Shown here: positions 34,396-44,122 of the stretch, piece by piece
Layout of the letters: each line of letters begins with the position of its first letter
Numbering within the stretch: position 1 is the first letter of the stretch
Assembly (NCBI RefSeq): GCF_034718895.1
Contig: NZ_JAYERP010000001.1
Location: 1,860,001 to 1,924,000 of the forward strand
Source of the DNA: Paenibacillus phoenicis
GTDB lineage: Bacteria > Bacillota > Bacilli > Paenibacillales > Paenibacillaceae
Direction: 5' to 3'
DNA: 64,000 bases
Made by a program: the position numbers and the translations under genes
The notes under the pieces: model-generated
What the model was told of the DNA's origin: nothing
Seen by the model: only the letters and a program-made list of their open reading frames with translations
Database searches by the model: none

Positions 34396-37300
34396 CTACT
34401 TTAATCTTACTGAAATGCTCTGTAGTATTTTAGTTAAGTAGTAGGGTTCACTACCATTGTTTTTTACTGCGTCTCTTGAAGACATCCAAATTTGATGTTC
34501 AATTGGATCTTTAGCAAGAATCAGTATATGATTAGGGTTTTTGGGATCACTCTTTACAGTAAATACTCCTGTCTTTTTAACCAACTCTATAGAAGTAACA
34601 GTGAAACTTTTCCAATCTTTACTTGCTTGTTTAAAATAAGATAGCCCGTTTGCATCTATTACTGGCCTTGGTGTCAAGTTTACATCACCGCCATTTCCAC
34701 TCCTAAAAATTAGAGAATGTTTATCATTATTAGTTTTAGTAGAAGAAGAGGTGGCTTCCAACCCTAATATAGTCGCTAATCCTGCTGCTTGGATAACCTT
34801 ACTTAGTAAAGATGATGTATTACCGCTTATCGGCAATGCGACTTCATTTTTAATTATGGTAATAAAATTATTGGTTTCTTTAGAAATCGAGTTAGCATAG
34901 TTAACTGCAGCCTGCTTTTGATTGTTATAGATATTAATAATTTCCGAATACGACTTTCCTTTATTTGCATAATATAATGAATCCGGTACGTATTTGTTAT
35001 TATTTGCTGGATTACTACATTGCCCTGCATGCGAATATGTTTTTCCATTCACTACTGATTCACACCAATAGCCGGTTGGATCAATATTATTCAACGGTTT
35101 ATTCTCAACATACGTATACAAATTCAAGCTCAGCGGATTTGTTACGCTGCCTTCATACGTATCCTTACTTATAAACCGTCCTGTCGCAGGGTCATAGTAC
35201 CTTGCCCGCAGGTAGTACAGTCCAGTTTCCTCATCCTGCATTTCTCCAGCGTACTTGAAGACGTTCTGGATTTGTTCTTCCTGATGGAGGATATTTCCCC
35301 ACTCATCATATTGGTAACTGTTAACCGTGTTGCCTGCTTCGTCAACGATTTGCACCACGTCACCGTGGCCGTTGTAAACATAATAATACTTTTTGTTTGT
35401 TACAGCATCTCGTTTGGCCAACAGACGGTCCGGACCCCAAACATAGTTCGCCAAAGCCTGATTGTTACCATTTGCTTCTGTTATCACCTTACCACTGTTA
35501 TTGTAAGCATACCGAACTTTTTCTGTCACAGGTGGAGGAGTTTGACCAGAAGCATCTGCAGGTTCTCTTGACGTCGTGGTCTTAGATAACCGCAGCCCTT
35601 GCATCTCATACTCAAATTCGGTTGTAACATTTTCTTTGGTTACACTTTTCAGCTGATCCCAGACATTAAAGGTGTAGGTCTGCTCATTAGTGTCTTCAAT
35701 AAGACTGTCACCTTGCAAGGTTTTGCGGTTTCCGCGTGCATCGTACGCATATACGATCATTTGGCCAGACGGGCGTTTGACTTGGGTTAACCGATCCAAC
35801 TTGTCGTACTGGTAAGTGGTTGTCCCGGTCGAATCCGTCACAGATATGATATTTCCATTTGCATCGTAAGCATACTGGAATTCAGACAACAAAGTGGCGC
35901 CTTTTTTGTTCGTTACTTTGAGCAGTCTACCAATTCCATCATAGGTGTAATCAGTGATTAAATAGCTACCATCCGAGAGTCTAGGATAAGTGACTCGCTT
36001 CAGTTTACCGTCCGGTTCATAGGTATACTGCGCATTGGCATTTTCCGCGGCTGTGACTTGATAAGAACCGTTAGTTTGAACACGATTGATCCTGGTCTTA
36101 TCGTAGCTGTAATGCGTAAAGTAATCAAACGCGTCAGCGACGTTTTTTAGACGATTCGCATCGTCGTATTCGTGGCGAACGATGGTAACCACACCGTCAT
36201 ACACGTTGGCTTTGTAGGTCTGAGAACCATAGAAGTTGTAACTGTTGTATATGGTCATGAAATTCGATCCGCTGCGTTGTTCTTCCTGCCGTGAAGGTCC
36301 AAACAGCGTAAATTGATATATATTCTTGAGTGTGGTCGAACCCGCGACTTTCGCAATGTTTCGGCCGATATCGTCATAAAGGTAGTTGATCAAGTTGTTG
36401 TTCGCGTCCTTGCGGAGCGTAATCTGCCCCAGTTTATTACGGGAAAAGGCATCCTGATTGGCAGCCGGATCAGTACTCGTTTTCAGGAATCCCGTCTCGT
36501 CATAAGCTTTGGTCGTTGTCCAATTTCTCGTGCCGTCGGTCTGTGTGGTTGATTGCAATTGCCCCAGTTTGTTGTATGCATAGCTGGTGGTTTGATTTAA
36601 TGCATCTTGCACCGCAGTCAACCGGCTAAGCTTGTCATACTGATAACGGGTCGTATTACGATTCGGATCTGTATATGCCATCACATTACCTAAGTAATCA
36701 TAAGCAAAATCCTCTTGGACTACGTTTGTCGTACGATTTGGCCAGTTAGGAAATGCCTTTAATGTTATCTCTCGTCCCCATTGGTCGGTGTAAGACTCAA
36801 GTACATTCCGCTTCAAAGTATCCTGGGGGTTACTGCGGAAGGCAGCGAGATCGCTGGCAGCAACCAAATAGGACGTCGTTTTCCGGTCAATCAGGTCGTA
36901 ATCGCTTCGATACAAGTTACCGAACGGGTCAATCGCTTCAAAGGCACGTCCCCATGGATCATAGTCTGCCGTCGATACATTGCCGACGGTGTCGATCACG
37001 TATTCTGGCCGGGCCATAATATCATAGTGGTATTGGGCCAGAACTAACTCGCGCATCGTATAGTTGTCAAGTTGACCGATTAATACGGCATTTCCGAACC
37101 CATCGTAAAATTCGTGTTTAATGTTTTCATAATTAACCGCGTTATCATTTAAGCGTGTCGACCTCGTATAAGAATCGATCCGAGTCGTGATCAGGTATTT
37201 ATTTTCATCGTCAAAATATTCCGGGCTGTTATCTACAGTTTGATCATGGTATTCGATGACGTCTTCAATCTGATAACGCTCACCATTTTGATTGTTATTC

Positions 37301-39606
37301 ACCGGATAAATCGTTTTGGTCAAACGCCCATACACATCATATTGATATTGCGTCGTTTTGTTATCTGCGTTTGTTTCTGAAGTCATGAGTCCAAGTAAAA
37401 CGTTATATGTTCGTTGAACTGCTGTTTCGGTAATTTGCCCAGAATCATTGGTATAATAGGATTTTATTGAAGTCGGAAATAATTGATATGAACCGCTCTG
37501 ACTGTAATAAGCGACAGTTCTTGCTGTTTTACCATTTTCCAATGGGATTAAAGTTTCCAAGGTTCTACCGTCAGCAGCCTGCGTGAAATTATAGGTTGTG
37601 ACTTCGCCATTTGCATTTTGCTCCGTTTTTAGGCGGCCCTGAGCATCATACGTATAAAGTTCGGTTAATACCGTACCGGCATCTTTATAGTATTGGATCT
37701 TGGTTGGTAGTTTGAAATTGGCATCATACTCATAGGTCGTCGTGTGTTGTGTGACCATTGCAGCATCATTAAGCTGAGTCGCCGTTAACGGACGCGTTTC
37801 GCTCTGTAGGTCGCCCCAACTATAATATTTATAGGTTTGGTACAGCTTGTTCTCCCGGGTTCCACTGGTTGTTTTTGTTTCAACTTTCGTTGGCTTATAC
37901 TTGAATGCTGTATCATAGGATTGAACAGTTTCGGTGATTTTCTCTCCGTTTGATGCTGTATGCTCGGTCATCAAGAGCTGCTTCTTCCCGTTAAACGTAG
38001 TTCTAATTTTCAAGCCATCCTGATTCAACGACTCTGAACCGAAACGATAGCTCTCCGGGATAACCTCTTCGACTTTATAAGTTGGGTAACCGGTGACATC
38101 ACCGAAATACGTGTAATCCAATTTATTATACAACCCTTGAGCATAGATCCCTTTACTTGGGTCATCATAGTTATAACGGTTCAAGCCATCAAATCTAGAT
38201 GTAACTTGAAATGCTTGATATGCCCCTTCCCCACCCCAGTTCCGGGTAATAACCTGATATTCATAGAAGGATGTAGAATGAGGGTACATCGCATACTGCA
38301 GCAAATAAACTGCAGTCCCCGCCTCTGAACCGCCTAATGATTTACTTATCGCACTGAATTTTTCAGAAGCCAAATAGTAGTTGTAGTAAGTGTTATAACC
38401 ATTTAAGTCCGTAACTCGATACAAGTAAGGTTCATAACGTTTACCTATCAATGTCCCGTTTTCAAAAATGCTGACTTCTTCCCTCTTCTTGGCATAAGTG
38501 ATTGTTTTCTTCTCCGTCGTGGAGGGATGGCTAACGGTTATCGTGATGTTCTCGGTCATATTCTGCTTGTCGAAATTAGGATCACTCAAGTTACTCTGAT
38601 AAGCAAAATCAATATTGCGTCCAATCGAATCCACGATTTTCGATATTACTGGGTAATTTTTTCCGTTCATCAAGCGATTGACATGTGTGAATTTAATCTC
38701 GTTTCCAAAACGATCCTTAATTCCTAATAGTCTTCCATCAGAGCCAAAGTAGGTTTTCTTTTTGTTCTGATCCACAAGCACATAAGTTGAAGTCATTTGA
38801 CCGTTCGTATAAGTTGAGTCTCTTAAAAGCTCAACATCAGTACGACCGTAGTCCTCCAGTTTGCCTTTATTACTGGCGTCAAACTTCACAACATAGGCTG
38901 CACCAGTACCATCATGGTAATGAATATATGACCCCTCGATTTGCAAAGAAGGGAATGCCATCGACCAACCTCCGCCTAAGTCGTAACGTTGTCGGCTATA
39001 GGAGTTTTCATCAGGATAAATTTTCGTTGTGGTCGTATACGAGTTCTGCACATACTGAACCGTTTTATACTCGATGTTATAGTCAATGTATCTTCTACCG
39101 CTGTCCGGTTGATTTTTCAAATAATGATCTGCAACGTTATACGCTGAGGTTTGATCGGCATAATAACCCGGAAAATACGTTGCGTATTTATTTGTCGCGA
39201 TATCCCAATAGAGCAGCGTTACATAATAACCTGCTCCGGAACCGACGGTTTGGGACGAACCGGAAGTAACGGTTACTCGCTTTGTACCCACTTCGGCCTG
39301 ACTGGAGTTGTACAATCGTCCCAAAGTTAAATCCAGGCCATCCTTCCCAGGAAGAGTTAAGTCAATCTCAGAGAGCGTAAGAGTTCCAGTCGCTGGATCA
39401 ATGGTTTCGCTGACGCCGCTGCGGTCAGCTAGATTTGGTTTATTCGATTCATTGACTAGTTTTGGGGTTACAAGCCCGTTAAGCACCTTTTCCAGTTGCT
39501 TATTATCGATTTGGGCATGAACGCTGGGGGCACTTGCTTGCGAGCCAATAATAAAAATCAAAATAGCCACTACAATATTCTTGAAGCATGATATGGCTTG
39601 TCTCAT
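34396..39606 (-). CDS. RHS-repeat polymorphic toxin (wall-associated type)
   Basis: 1736 aa from ATG 39606 (AGGGG site; the frame is open 41 codons further but would overlap the upstream gene). Sec signal peptide (FKNIVVAILIFIIGSQASAPSVHA), N-terminal RHS-carrier region with SETIDPATGTLTLSEIDL, then a long array of YDxxGRL-type RHS/YD repeats (~residues 450-1480). The RHS-core end GLYYLRARYYDPATGRFIS..D is followed by DPTGY, the usual boundary and self-cleavage site (normally DPxGL). The last ~215 residues are a unique C-terminal domain (SGNGGDVNLTPRPVID, ANGLSYFKQASKDWKSF, HQIWMSSRDAVKN) of unassigned, probably nuclease-like fold. Last large gene of a three-gene operon. Confidence 0.9.
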   Translation of the reverse strand: MRQAISCFKNIVVAILIFIIGSQASAPSVHAQIDNKQLEKVLNGLVTPKLVNESNKPNLADRSGVSETIDPATGTLTLSEIDLTLPGKDGLDLTLGRLYNSSQAEVGTKRVTVTSGSSQTVGSGAGYYVTLLYWDIATNKYATYFPGYYADQTSAYNVADHYLKNQPDSGRRYIDYNIEYKTVQYVQNSYTTTTKIYPDENSYSRQRYDLGGGWSMAFPSLQIEGSYIHYHDGTGAAYVVKFDASNKGKLEDYGRTDVELLRDSTYTNGQMTSTYVLVDQNKKKTYFGSDGRLLGIKDRFGNEIKFTHVNRLMNGKNYPVISKIVDSIGRNIDFAYQSNLSDPNFDKQNMTENITITVSHPSTTEKKTITYAKKREEVSIFENGTLIGKRYEPYLYRVTDLNGYNTYYNYYLASEKFSAISKSLGGSEAGTAVYLLQYAMYPHSTSFYEYQVITRNWGGEGAYQAFQVTSRFDGLNRYNYDDPSKGIYAQGLYNKLDYTYFGDVTGYPTYKVEEVIPESYRFGSESLNQDGLKIRTTFNGKKQLLMTEHTASNGEKITETVQSYDTAFKYKPTKVETKTTSGTRENKLYQTYKYYSWGDLQSETRPLTATQLNDAAMVTQHTTTYEYDANFKLPTKIQYYKDAGTVLTELYTYDAQGRLKTEQNANGEVTTYNFTQAADGRTLETLIPLENGKTARTVAYYSQSGSYQLFPTSIKSYYTNDSGQITETAVQRTYNVLLGLMTSETNADNKTTQYQYDVYGRLTKTIYPVNNNQNGERYQIEDVIEYHDQTVDNSPEYFDDENKYLITTRIDSYTRSTRLNDNAVNYENIKHEFYDGFGNAVLIGQLDNYTMRELVLAQYHYDIMARPEYVIDTVGNVSTADYDPWGRAFEAIDPFGNLYRSDYDLIDRKTTSYLVAASDLAAFRSNPQDTLKRNVLESYTDQWGREITLKAFPNWPNRTTNVVQEDFAYDYLGNVMAYTDPNRNTTRYQYDKLSRLTAVQDALNQTTSYAYNKLGQLQSTTQTDGTRNWTTTKAYDETGFLKTSTDPAANQDAFSRNKLGQITLRKDANNNLINYLYDDIGRNIAKVAGSTTLKNIYQFTLFGPSRQEEQRSGSNFMTIYNSYNFYGSQTYKANVYDGVVTIVRHEYDDANRLKNVADAFDYFTHYSYDKTRINRVQTNGSYQVTAAENANAQYTYEPDGKLKRVTYPRLSDGSYLITDYTYDGIGRLLKVTNKKGATLLSEFQYAYDANGNIISVTDSTGTTTYQYDKLDRLTQVKRPSGQMIVYAYDARGNRKTLQGDSLIEDTNEQTYTFNVWDQLKSVTKENVTTEFEYEMQGLRLSKTTTSREPADASGQTPPPVTEKVRYAYNNSGKVITEANGNNQALANYVWGPDRLLAKRDAVTNKKYYYVYNGHGDVVQIVDEAGNTVNSYQYDEWGNILHQEEQIQNVFKYAGEMQDEETGLYYLRARYYDPATGRFISKDTYEGSVTNPLSLNLYTYVENKPLNNIDPTGYWCESVVNGKTYSHAGQCSNPANNNKYVPDSLYYANKGKSYSEIINIYNNQKQAAVNYANSISKETNNFITIIKNEVALPISGNTSSLLSKVIQAAGLATILGLEATSSSTKTNNDKHSLIFRSGNGGDVNLTPRPVIDANGLSYFKQASKDWKSFTVTSIELVKKTGVFTVKSDPKNPNHILILAKDPIEHQIWMSSRDAVKNNGSEPYYLTKILQSISVRLK

Positions 39607-39616
39607 CAAAATACCC

Positions 39617-40498
39617 CTACTCCTTCCCTGCCAAAGCTTGTTTACTAGCCTCTTTCGCAGCTTGTAACTGACGGAGAAGCTCCGTTTCAGAAATGCCTGT
39701 TTCCTTGGATAATGAACGAATTCGCTCAAGGGTATCCGTATCTACAGAAGATGTTATTGTCTTAGCATTATTGGTTTGCATCAGTTGTTTTTCCGATTTC
39801 GATTGATAACTGGCGACAGCTTTTTCCCCTCCGGTTTTGTAGGCACCAAGCAACTCAGCCACTGTTCCTTTTCCGGTGTCGTATGCAATGAGCAAATTCA
39901 GGATATCCTCATCTTTTAATTGTTCCTTTTTGAATTGCGCATACGGTTGAGGATGAGCTTTGGCTAACTCGTTAAGTTGCTTCTGCTCCATCTCCTGTAC
40001 CAAAATCACCTCTAACTCATCCCAATCTAGTCCGCTGTCTGCTTTGCGTTTCGCCAGTGCTATCGGATCTATGAACTGCTTATTCGCTAACTCATCTAAT
40101 CGATACAAATCTTCAATTGCGTATCCCTCCGAAAGGAGTTGTTCCATCTGATCTTGAGTTACTTGATAAAGATCTTTGGCATCAACATCCACCGCCAACG
40201 ACTTCGTTATACTTGGGTTAACCTTGGGCTGAATTTCCACACTTTCATACACAACTTGTTCTTCACTTTGGAAATTCTCAAATGGGGATAGATCGTTATT
40301 AAGCTCCACTGTGATTGACGGTTCTTGATTCGGTACCTGAACGATGTGTTCAGTAGACGGTCCCCCGTGAAGAGCTTGATTCCATTGTTCTACGACCTCC
40401 TCGGCAAAGCCGATCGTTCCCGGGCCAATTAAGGAGGCCATTAACCCCGCGCAAAGCGGCAGTGCTAGCCATTTACGATTTGCTTTGTTCATCTTCAT
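39617..40498 (-). CDS. Secreted protein of the RHS operon, function unknown
   Basis: 293 aa. Cleavable signal peptide (LALPLCAGLMASLIGPGTIGFAEE). The mature part is acidic, with a low-complexity segment (50-100) and then predominantly helical repeats (VTQDQMEQLLSEGYAIEDLYRLDELAN; LDWDELEVILVQEMEQKQLNELAK), ending in a coiled-coil-like tail (ISETELLRQLQAAKEASKQAL). No family recognised. It lies 10 bp upstream of the RHS start and 15 bp downstream of the FnIII/RHS-like gene, so it is probably an accessory for export or assembly of the RHS shell. Confidence 0.75.
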   Translation of the reverse strand: MKMNKANRKWLALPLCAGLMASLIGPGTIGFAEEVVEQWNQALHGGPSTEHIVQVPNQEPSITVELNNDLSPFENFQSEEQVVYESVEIQPKVNPSITKSLAVDVDAKDLYQVTQDQMEQLLSEGYAIEDLYRLDELANKQFIDPIALAKRKADSGLDWDELEVILVQEMEQKQLNELAKAHPQPYAQFKKEQLKDEDILNLLIAYDTGKGTVAELLGAYKTGGEKAVASYQSKSEKQLMQTNNAKTITSSVDTDTLERIRSLSKETGISETELLRQLQAAKEASKQALAGKE

Positions 40499-40513
40499 CC
40501 TTCTTTCACCCCT

Positions 40514-42283
40514 TTATGGATTTAACTGCGTTTTTACCGTCGTACGTTTGAGCAAATTCCCGTTTCGGTCGTAATCATATTGAGTTTGATAGCGATAGAG
40601 CCCTTGCTCATATTCCGTCCGGACTAGCCGGTTCGCATCGTCATAGGTGTATTGTTTAAGGGGGGAAATACTCCAACGCAATCGGTAAGGGTCAGAGCTA
40701 ATCGGCATTCCATCCGCCACTGAAACCTTGAGATATATCACAGAATTCTGAACCAAATAAACCGAAAGATCGGTGTCTTGGCCATTAACAATCTGCTTAA
40801 CGGCTAGTGGTTGCAAATTTGCATCGAACAGGTCCAGTCTGTACTTAGTTCCGTTAGGCGCTAACAATGTCAAGAAATAAGTATTGCTTTGTCCAACCGA
40901 TAATTTATAAAAATCTCGATCAGTAGAGCTTGAGATATACGATTCATAGAGCTGGGAAACATTCATGACGGTTGCTGTTTCCGGTGCATCGTTTGGTTCA
41001 TAGGTATCAAGTGACGATACAGAAAGGTACATCGCGTCAAGACCCAAAGAATAACCAGCACTATTTGCATTTTTATCTGTCACTTCAAAACGTATCGTAT
41101 GTTCCGCTTTATCATCTAATCTGATCGGTAAAGTTACTACCGAATCCGTACGTTCCTCAATTTCATATAAATCCAAAGTCTGCGTTACAGGCTCGCCATC
41201 AATCAGGATCTTGATGATTCCACCTTCCGAAGACTTCTCCATTCTTAGCTCTAGATCGTAAATTCCTTGTGTTGCAGTGAATGGAAACTCCACAAAGTCA
41301 CCTAATTGATCGGCAGGATAGTTAGCAAGCAAACCCGCACTAAATTGGCTGTTTTCCAACAAATTTAGGGCTTCGCCAGTATTGGTTACAGCTGGCATAT
41401 TTTCAAATTCGTACACCACTTTTCCTGAGAGTGTGCTTACAATGATACTTTCACTAAAATCAGATACAGCTGAGTCCTCAGCAACCGTCCTCATTTTGAG
41501 CGAATAGCTAGTACCAGGTGTTAACCTAGTCAAGGTATAAAAAGTCTCGTTTCCAGGAACAGAAGCAGCTAATACGTCATTCATGTAAATTTCATAGGTT
41601 ACACTTGTGGTGGTAGGCACATCTGTCGAAACTTTCCAAGACAAATTGATCGTTGTATCCGATTGGACATCTGATCTAAGCTGAGTGGGTGGACTTAGTG
41701 GTATAGCTACAGGCTGAAGGGTTGAAGCTGATAAGGCCTCGCTATAATCTGATAAGGAATTGTCCTGCCCCTGCGCCCTAATCTTAAAGATGTAAGTTGT
41801 TGCTGGAGCCAACCCGGTGACTGTAAAGTTGTATTGATCACCGGTAGCTGTCCCTACTAACTGGTCGTTACAAAAAATCTCATAGAGTTTAATTGTTTCG
41901 GAGATTGAGACGATCTGCCATTCCAAATGAATCTCTGTATCCGAAATCGTTCGTGCGTGAAGTAGGGTAGGTGTTGGGATTGTTGTAGTTTCTGGGAGCG
42001 GATCTTGTGGATTTATGTCTGGTTGTGCTTCTTGAGGGTTTTGAGTCGGGTTTTGTTGAGGAAACTCGGGCGCGTTTTCGGTCTGAGGATTGGATTCGAG
42101 TCGCTCCTCACCTAATGGCAGCTCCTGCGTACCCGTTTCTTTCACTGAAATTGCTTTCTGGCTTTTTGCTGCTATAGTAGTAATTTGTCGTACTTTTGAC
42201 TTGTCCGCAAATACGCTGGTGGACGATAGCGTCAATAGAACGATAACTAAAACAACAGCTATTCTCCTAGCAAATACTGACAA
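40514..42283 (-). CDS. Secreted FnIII / carbohydrate-binding-like protein with C-terminal RHS motif
   Basis: 589 aa, first gene of the RHS operon. Signal peptide (RRIAVVLVIVLLTLSSTSVFA), Pro/Gln-rich linker (~65-105), two fibronectin type III domains (~105-195 and ~200-285), a carbohydrate-binding-like beta domain (VVYEFENMPAVTNTGEALN...GYSLGLDAMYLSV, ~290-425), a pre-peptidase C-terminal-like domain (YEPNDAPETATVMNV..., ~430-540) and two RHS/YD motifs at the end (YTYDDANRLVRTEYEQG; YDYDRNGNLLKRT). Probably a cell-surface anchoring or docking component. Part of it is duplicated at 51745-52040. Confidence 0.85.
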   Translation of the reverse strand: MSVFARRIAVVLVIVLLTLSSTSVFADKSKVRQITTIAAKSQKAISVKETGTQELPLGEERLESNPQTENAPEFPQQNPTQNPQEAQPDINPQDPLPETTTIPTPTLLHARTISDTEIHLEWQIVSISETIKLYEIFCNDQLVGTATGDQYNFTVTGLAPATTYIFKIRAQGQDNSLSDYSEALSASTLQPVAIPLSPPTQLRSDVQSDTTINLSWKVSTDVPTTTSVTYEIYMNDVLAASVPGNETFYTLTRLTPGTSYSLKMRTVAEDSAVSDFSESIIVSTLSGKVVYEFENMPAVTNTGEALNLLENSQFSAGLLANYPADQLGDFVEFPFTATQGIYDLELRMEKSSEGGIIKILIDGEPVTQTLDLYEIEERTDSVVTLPIRLDDKAEHTIRFEVTDKNANSAGYSLGLDAMYLSVSSLDTYEPNDAPETATVMNVSQLYESYISSSTDRDFYKLSVGQSNTYFLTLLAPNGTKYRLDLFDANLQPLAVKQIVNGQDTDLSVYLVQNSVIYLKVSVADGMPISSDPYRLRWSISPLKQYTYDDANRLVRTEYEQGLYRYQTQYDYDRNGNLLKRTTVKTQLNP

Positions 42284-42462
42284 ATAACATCACCCTTTCT
42301 GTAATATATTTCCTATAATATCATATTATATTTTATTTAGAATACTATTCTTCCATTGGGTTATAGTGTATATTAAATAATTTGGGATAATTTCACTATT
42401 TAATAAATATTTTGTATTTCAATTGTTAAAATATTTGCATTTGTAGGAAACAAAACTCGTCA

Positions 42463-42657
42463 AAATATATATGATTTTTCGAACATAATTCGCTGCAAAC
42501 TACCCATTTGGCGGAAATATATTCGATTTTTCACATAAAATCTCAAAGTTCGGGCTGCAAGGGAGCAATTATATATGAAATTTCATATAGAATGGGCCAA
42601 ATCCGCCATATTTGAGCGAATATATTCGATTTTTCATATATAATTCCGTTTCGGCGA
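42463..42657. repeat. 195-bp island repeat, copy 2
   Basis: Units at 42467, 42517, 42571 and 42620. It lies upstream of the RHS operon; similarity to copy 3 (52114-52308) extends ~75 bp to the left and ~50 bp to the right, so copies 2 and 3 are parts of longer direct repeats. Confidence 0.9.
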
Positions 42658-42716
42658 CAGAGCCGCGCCCCCAGCCCAGCCCAACCCAAAGGCGTATACC
42701 CCTCTCCTCAAATCAT

Positions 42717-42790
42717 AACCACCCGTCCAACGGGTGGTTTGCTCTTGGGGTATAACCCCTTGTTGCCAAACTGCGCCTAAAGGCGGCGCT
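42717..42790. other. Triple-hairpin segment, possible IS200/IS605-type end
   Basis: AACCACCCGT-CCA-ACGGGTGGTT (42717-42739), GGGG-TATAA-CCCC (42747-42759), and GCGCC-TAAAGGC-GGCGC (42773-42789) in close succession. The arrangement recalls subterminal hairpins of IS200/IS605 elements; no tnpA/tnpB is present. Could instead be a terminator cluster or structured RNA. Confidence 0.35.
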
Positions 42791-42837
42791 AGCCTGCTCT
42801 TTTTTGTATTCCTGCGCTCTTCGACGTCCTATTTCAT

Positions 42838-42962
42838 TTCATAGGCCACTAAGTCCACATTCAAATCGATCCGCATCGACGAATTTGGTGAAGCGCAAGC
42901 CTTCTAGGCTCAGGTTGAACCAAGTCATTGCACCGCGAAAACGATGTCTCCATACGCTTGAC
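42838..42962. repeat. Duplicated ~125-bp segment with coding ancestry, copy 2
   Basis: Partner of 33189-33310; the better-preserved minus-strand frame reads WRHRFRGAMTWFNLSLEGLRFTKF then VDADRF before a small insertion shifts it. Confidence 0.6.
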
Positions 42963-43085
42963 GTCAGCAGGATCTGACTGATCCCGCTTAACGATTCAAC
43001 ATTAACAAAGTCCTATTGACATGATCATAATATAAATGAAATATAGTATTGTAGCCATTTATTGTTTTTACAGGAGGCACCTATT

Positions 43086-43874
43086 GTGAGCCAAAAAAAT
43101 CCTCGAATGATTCAATCCGTCCAGCGCGCCCTGGATATCATCAACTGCTTTGATTCCCTGCACGTCCAACTGTCGCTAACGGAGATCAGTCAGAAGCTGA
43201 ATCTGAACATCAGCACGGTACACGGCCTGATTAATACGTTAATCGCATACTCATATATCGATAAAAATCCGGACAATGGCAAATACAGACTGGGGCTGGA
43301 GTTTTTGCTCAAGGCGAATCTGGTATCACAGAGTCTGGATTTGAAGGAGATTGGACATCCTTATTTAACCGACCTGACAAAAAAATATCACGAAACCTCT
43401 CATTTATATATATACCAGCATGAGCAGATTTTTTGCGTGGATAAAGTCGAATCGCCCAACAATTACTTCATCATCAGTTCCAGAGCCGGCCATAAGCTGC
43501 CCCTCCATGCTTCTGCCTCAGGGAAAGTGTTCCTGGCCTACATGTCCGAGGCTGAACTTCAAAATTTCCTGAGCAATAACAAACTGACAGCGCTCACCGA
43601 CCATACCATTACGGACAAAAAAAAGCTCCTCAGCAACCTGCAACAAATTCGGGAGCAAGGCTTCGGAATTGAGAATGAAGAGATTGAAACAGGCGCTTAC
43701 AGTATCGCCGCTCCGATCCGGGATGCCTCACACCGCATCGTCGGCACGATCAGTGTAGTGGGCTCGATCACACGAATAAAGGGGCAGGAGAGCGAGATTC
43801 GAGCCGACCTGCTAGAAGCCGCAGCTGCGATCTCCGGCCAATTCGGGTACCGTGTTCATTCTTTTACAGAATAA
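43086..43874 (+). CDS. IclR-family transcriptional regulator
   Basis: 262 aa from GTG 43086, chosen because AGGAGG lies 8 nt upstream; the frame extends 8 codons further without support. N-terminal wHTH (SVQRALDIINCFDSLHVQLSLTEISQKLNLNISTVHGLINTL) and IclR effector-binding domain (~80-255; AGHKLPLHASASGKVFLAYM, GIENEEIETGAYSIAAPI). It is transcribed towards the carbamoylase/ATC-hydrolase genes on the opposite strand and is the only regulator in cassette II, so it is the likely regulator of that catabolic module, responding to its substrate or product. Confidence 0.88.
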   Translation: MSQKNPRMIQSVQRALDIINCFDSLHVQLSLTEISQKLNLNISTVHGLINTLIAYSYIDKNPDNGKYRLGLEFLLKANLVSQSLDLKEIGHPYLTDLTKKYHETSHLYIYQHEQIFCVDKVESPNNYFIISSRAGHKLPLHASASGKVFLAYMSEAELQNFLSNNKLTALTDHTITDKKKLLSNLQQIREQGFGIENEEIETGAYSIAAPIRDASHRIVGTISVVGSITRIKGQESEIRADLLEAAAAISGQFGYRVHSFTE

Positions 43875-43881
43875 ATAGCAT

Positions 43882-44122
43882 ACACGCGCAGAAGCAGCCC
43901 TTGCGATTTCCCGCATTCCGGATACATCAGCCAGAGACTCGGCGTCCGGATTATAATTGGTGTTTGTGTTTATGTCATACGTATCGGTTTTGCCTACCGC
44001 GTCGGTAATACATTCAATTCCGGCGAAGCTGATCCCGTTCTGCTCCAGGAGCGCTTCATACTTGGCAATCAGCGGGCTGGATCCCTCGATTACCTCGAAC
44101 TTCGTTCTTTCAGTCGCGCAAG
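43882..44122 (-). pseudogene. C-terminal remnant of an ATP-grasp (RimK-like) ligase
   Basis: Minus-strand translation gives FEVIEGSSPLIAKYEALL, GISFAGIECITDAVGKT, then TYDINTNTNYNPDAE and SGMREIARAAS, the characteristic end of ATP-grasp ligases. A 1-bp loss near 44104 separates the upstream piece LLARLKER. No 5' part or start remains; the remnant runs into the IclR gene end. Confidence 0.7.

Noticed and set aside
39607-39729. 41-codon upstream extension of the RHS gene
   Set aside because: Would overlap the preceding secreted-protein gene; the signal peptide and ribosome site point to ATG 39606.
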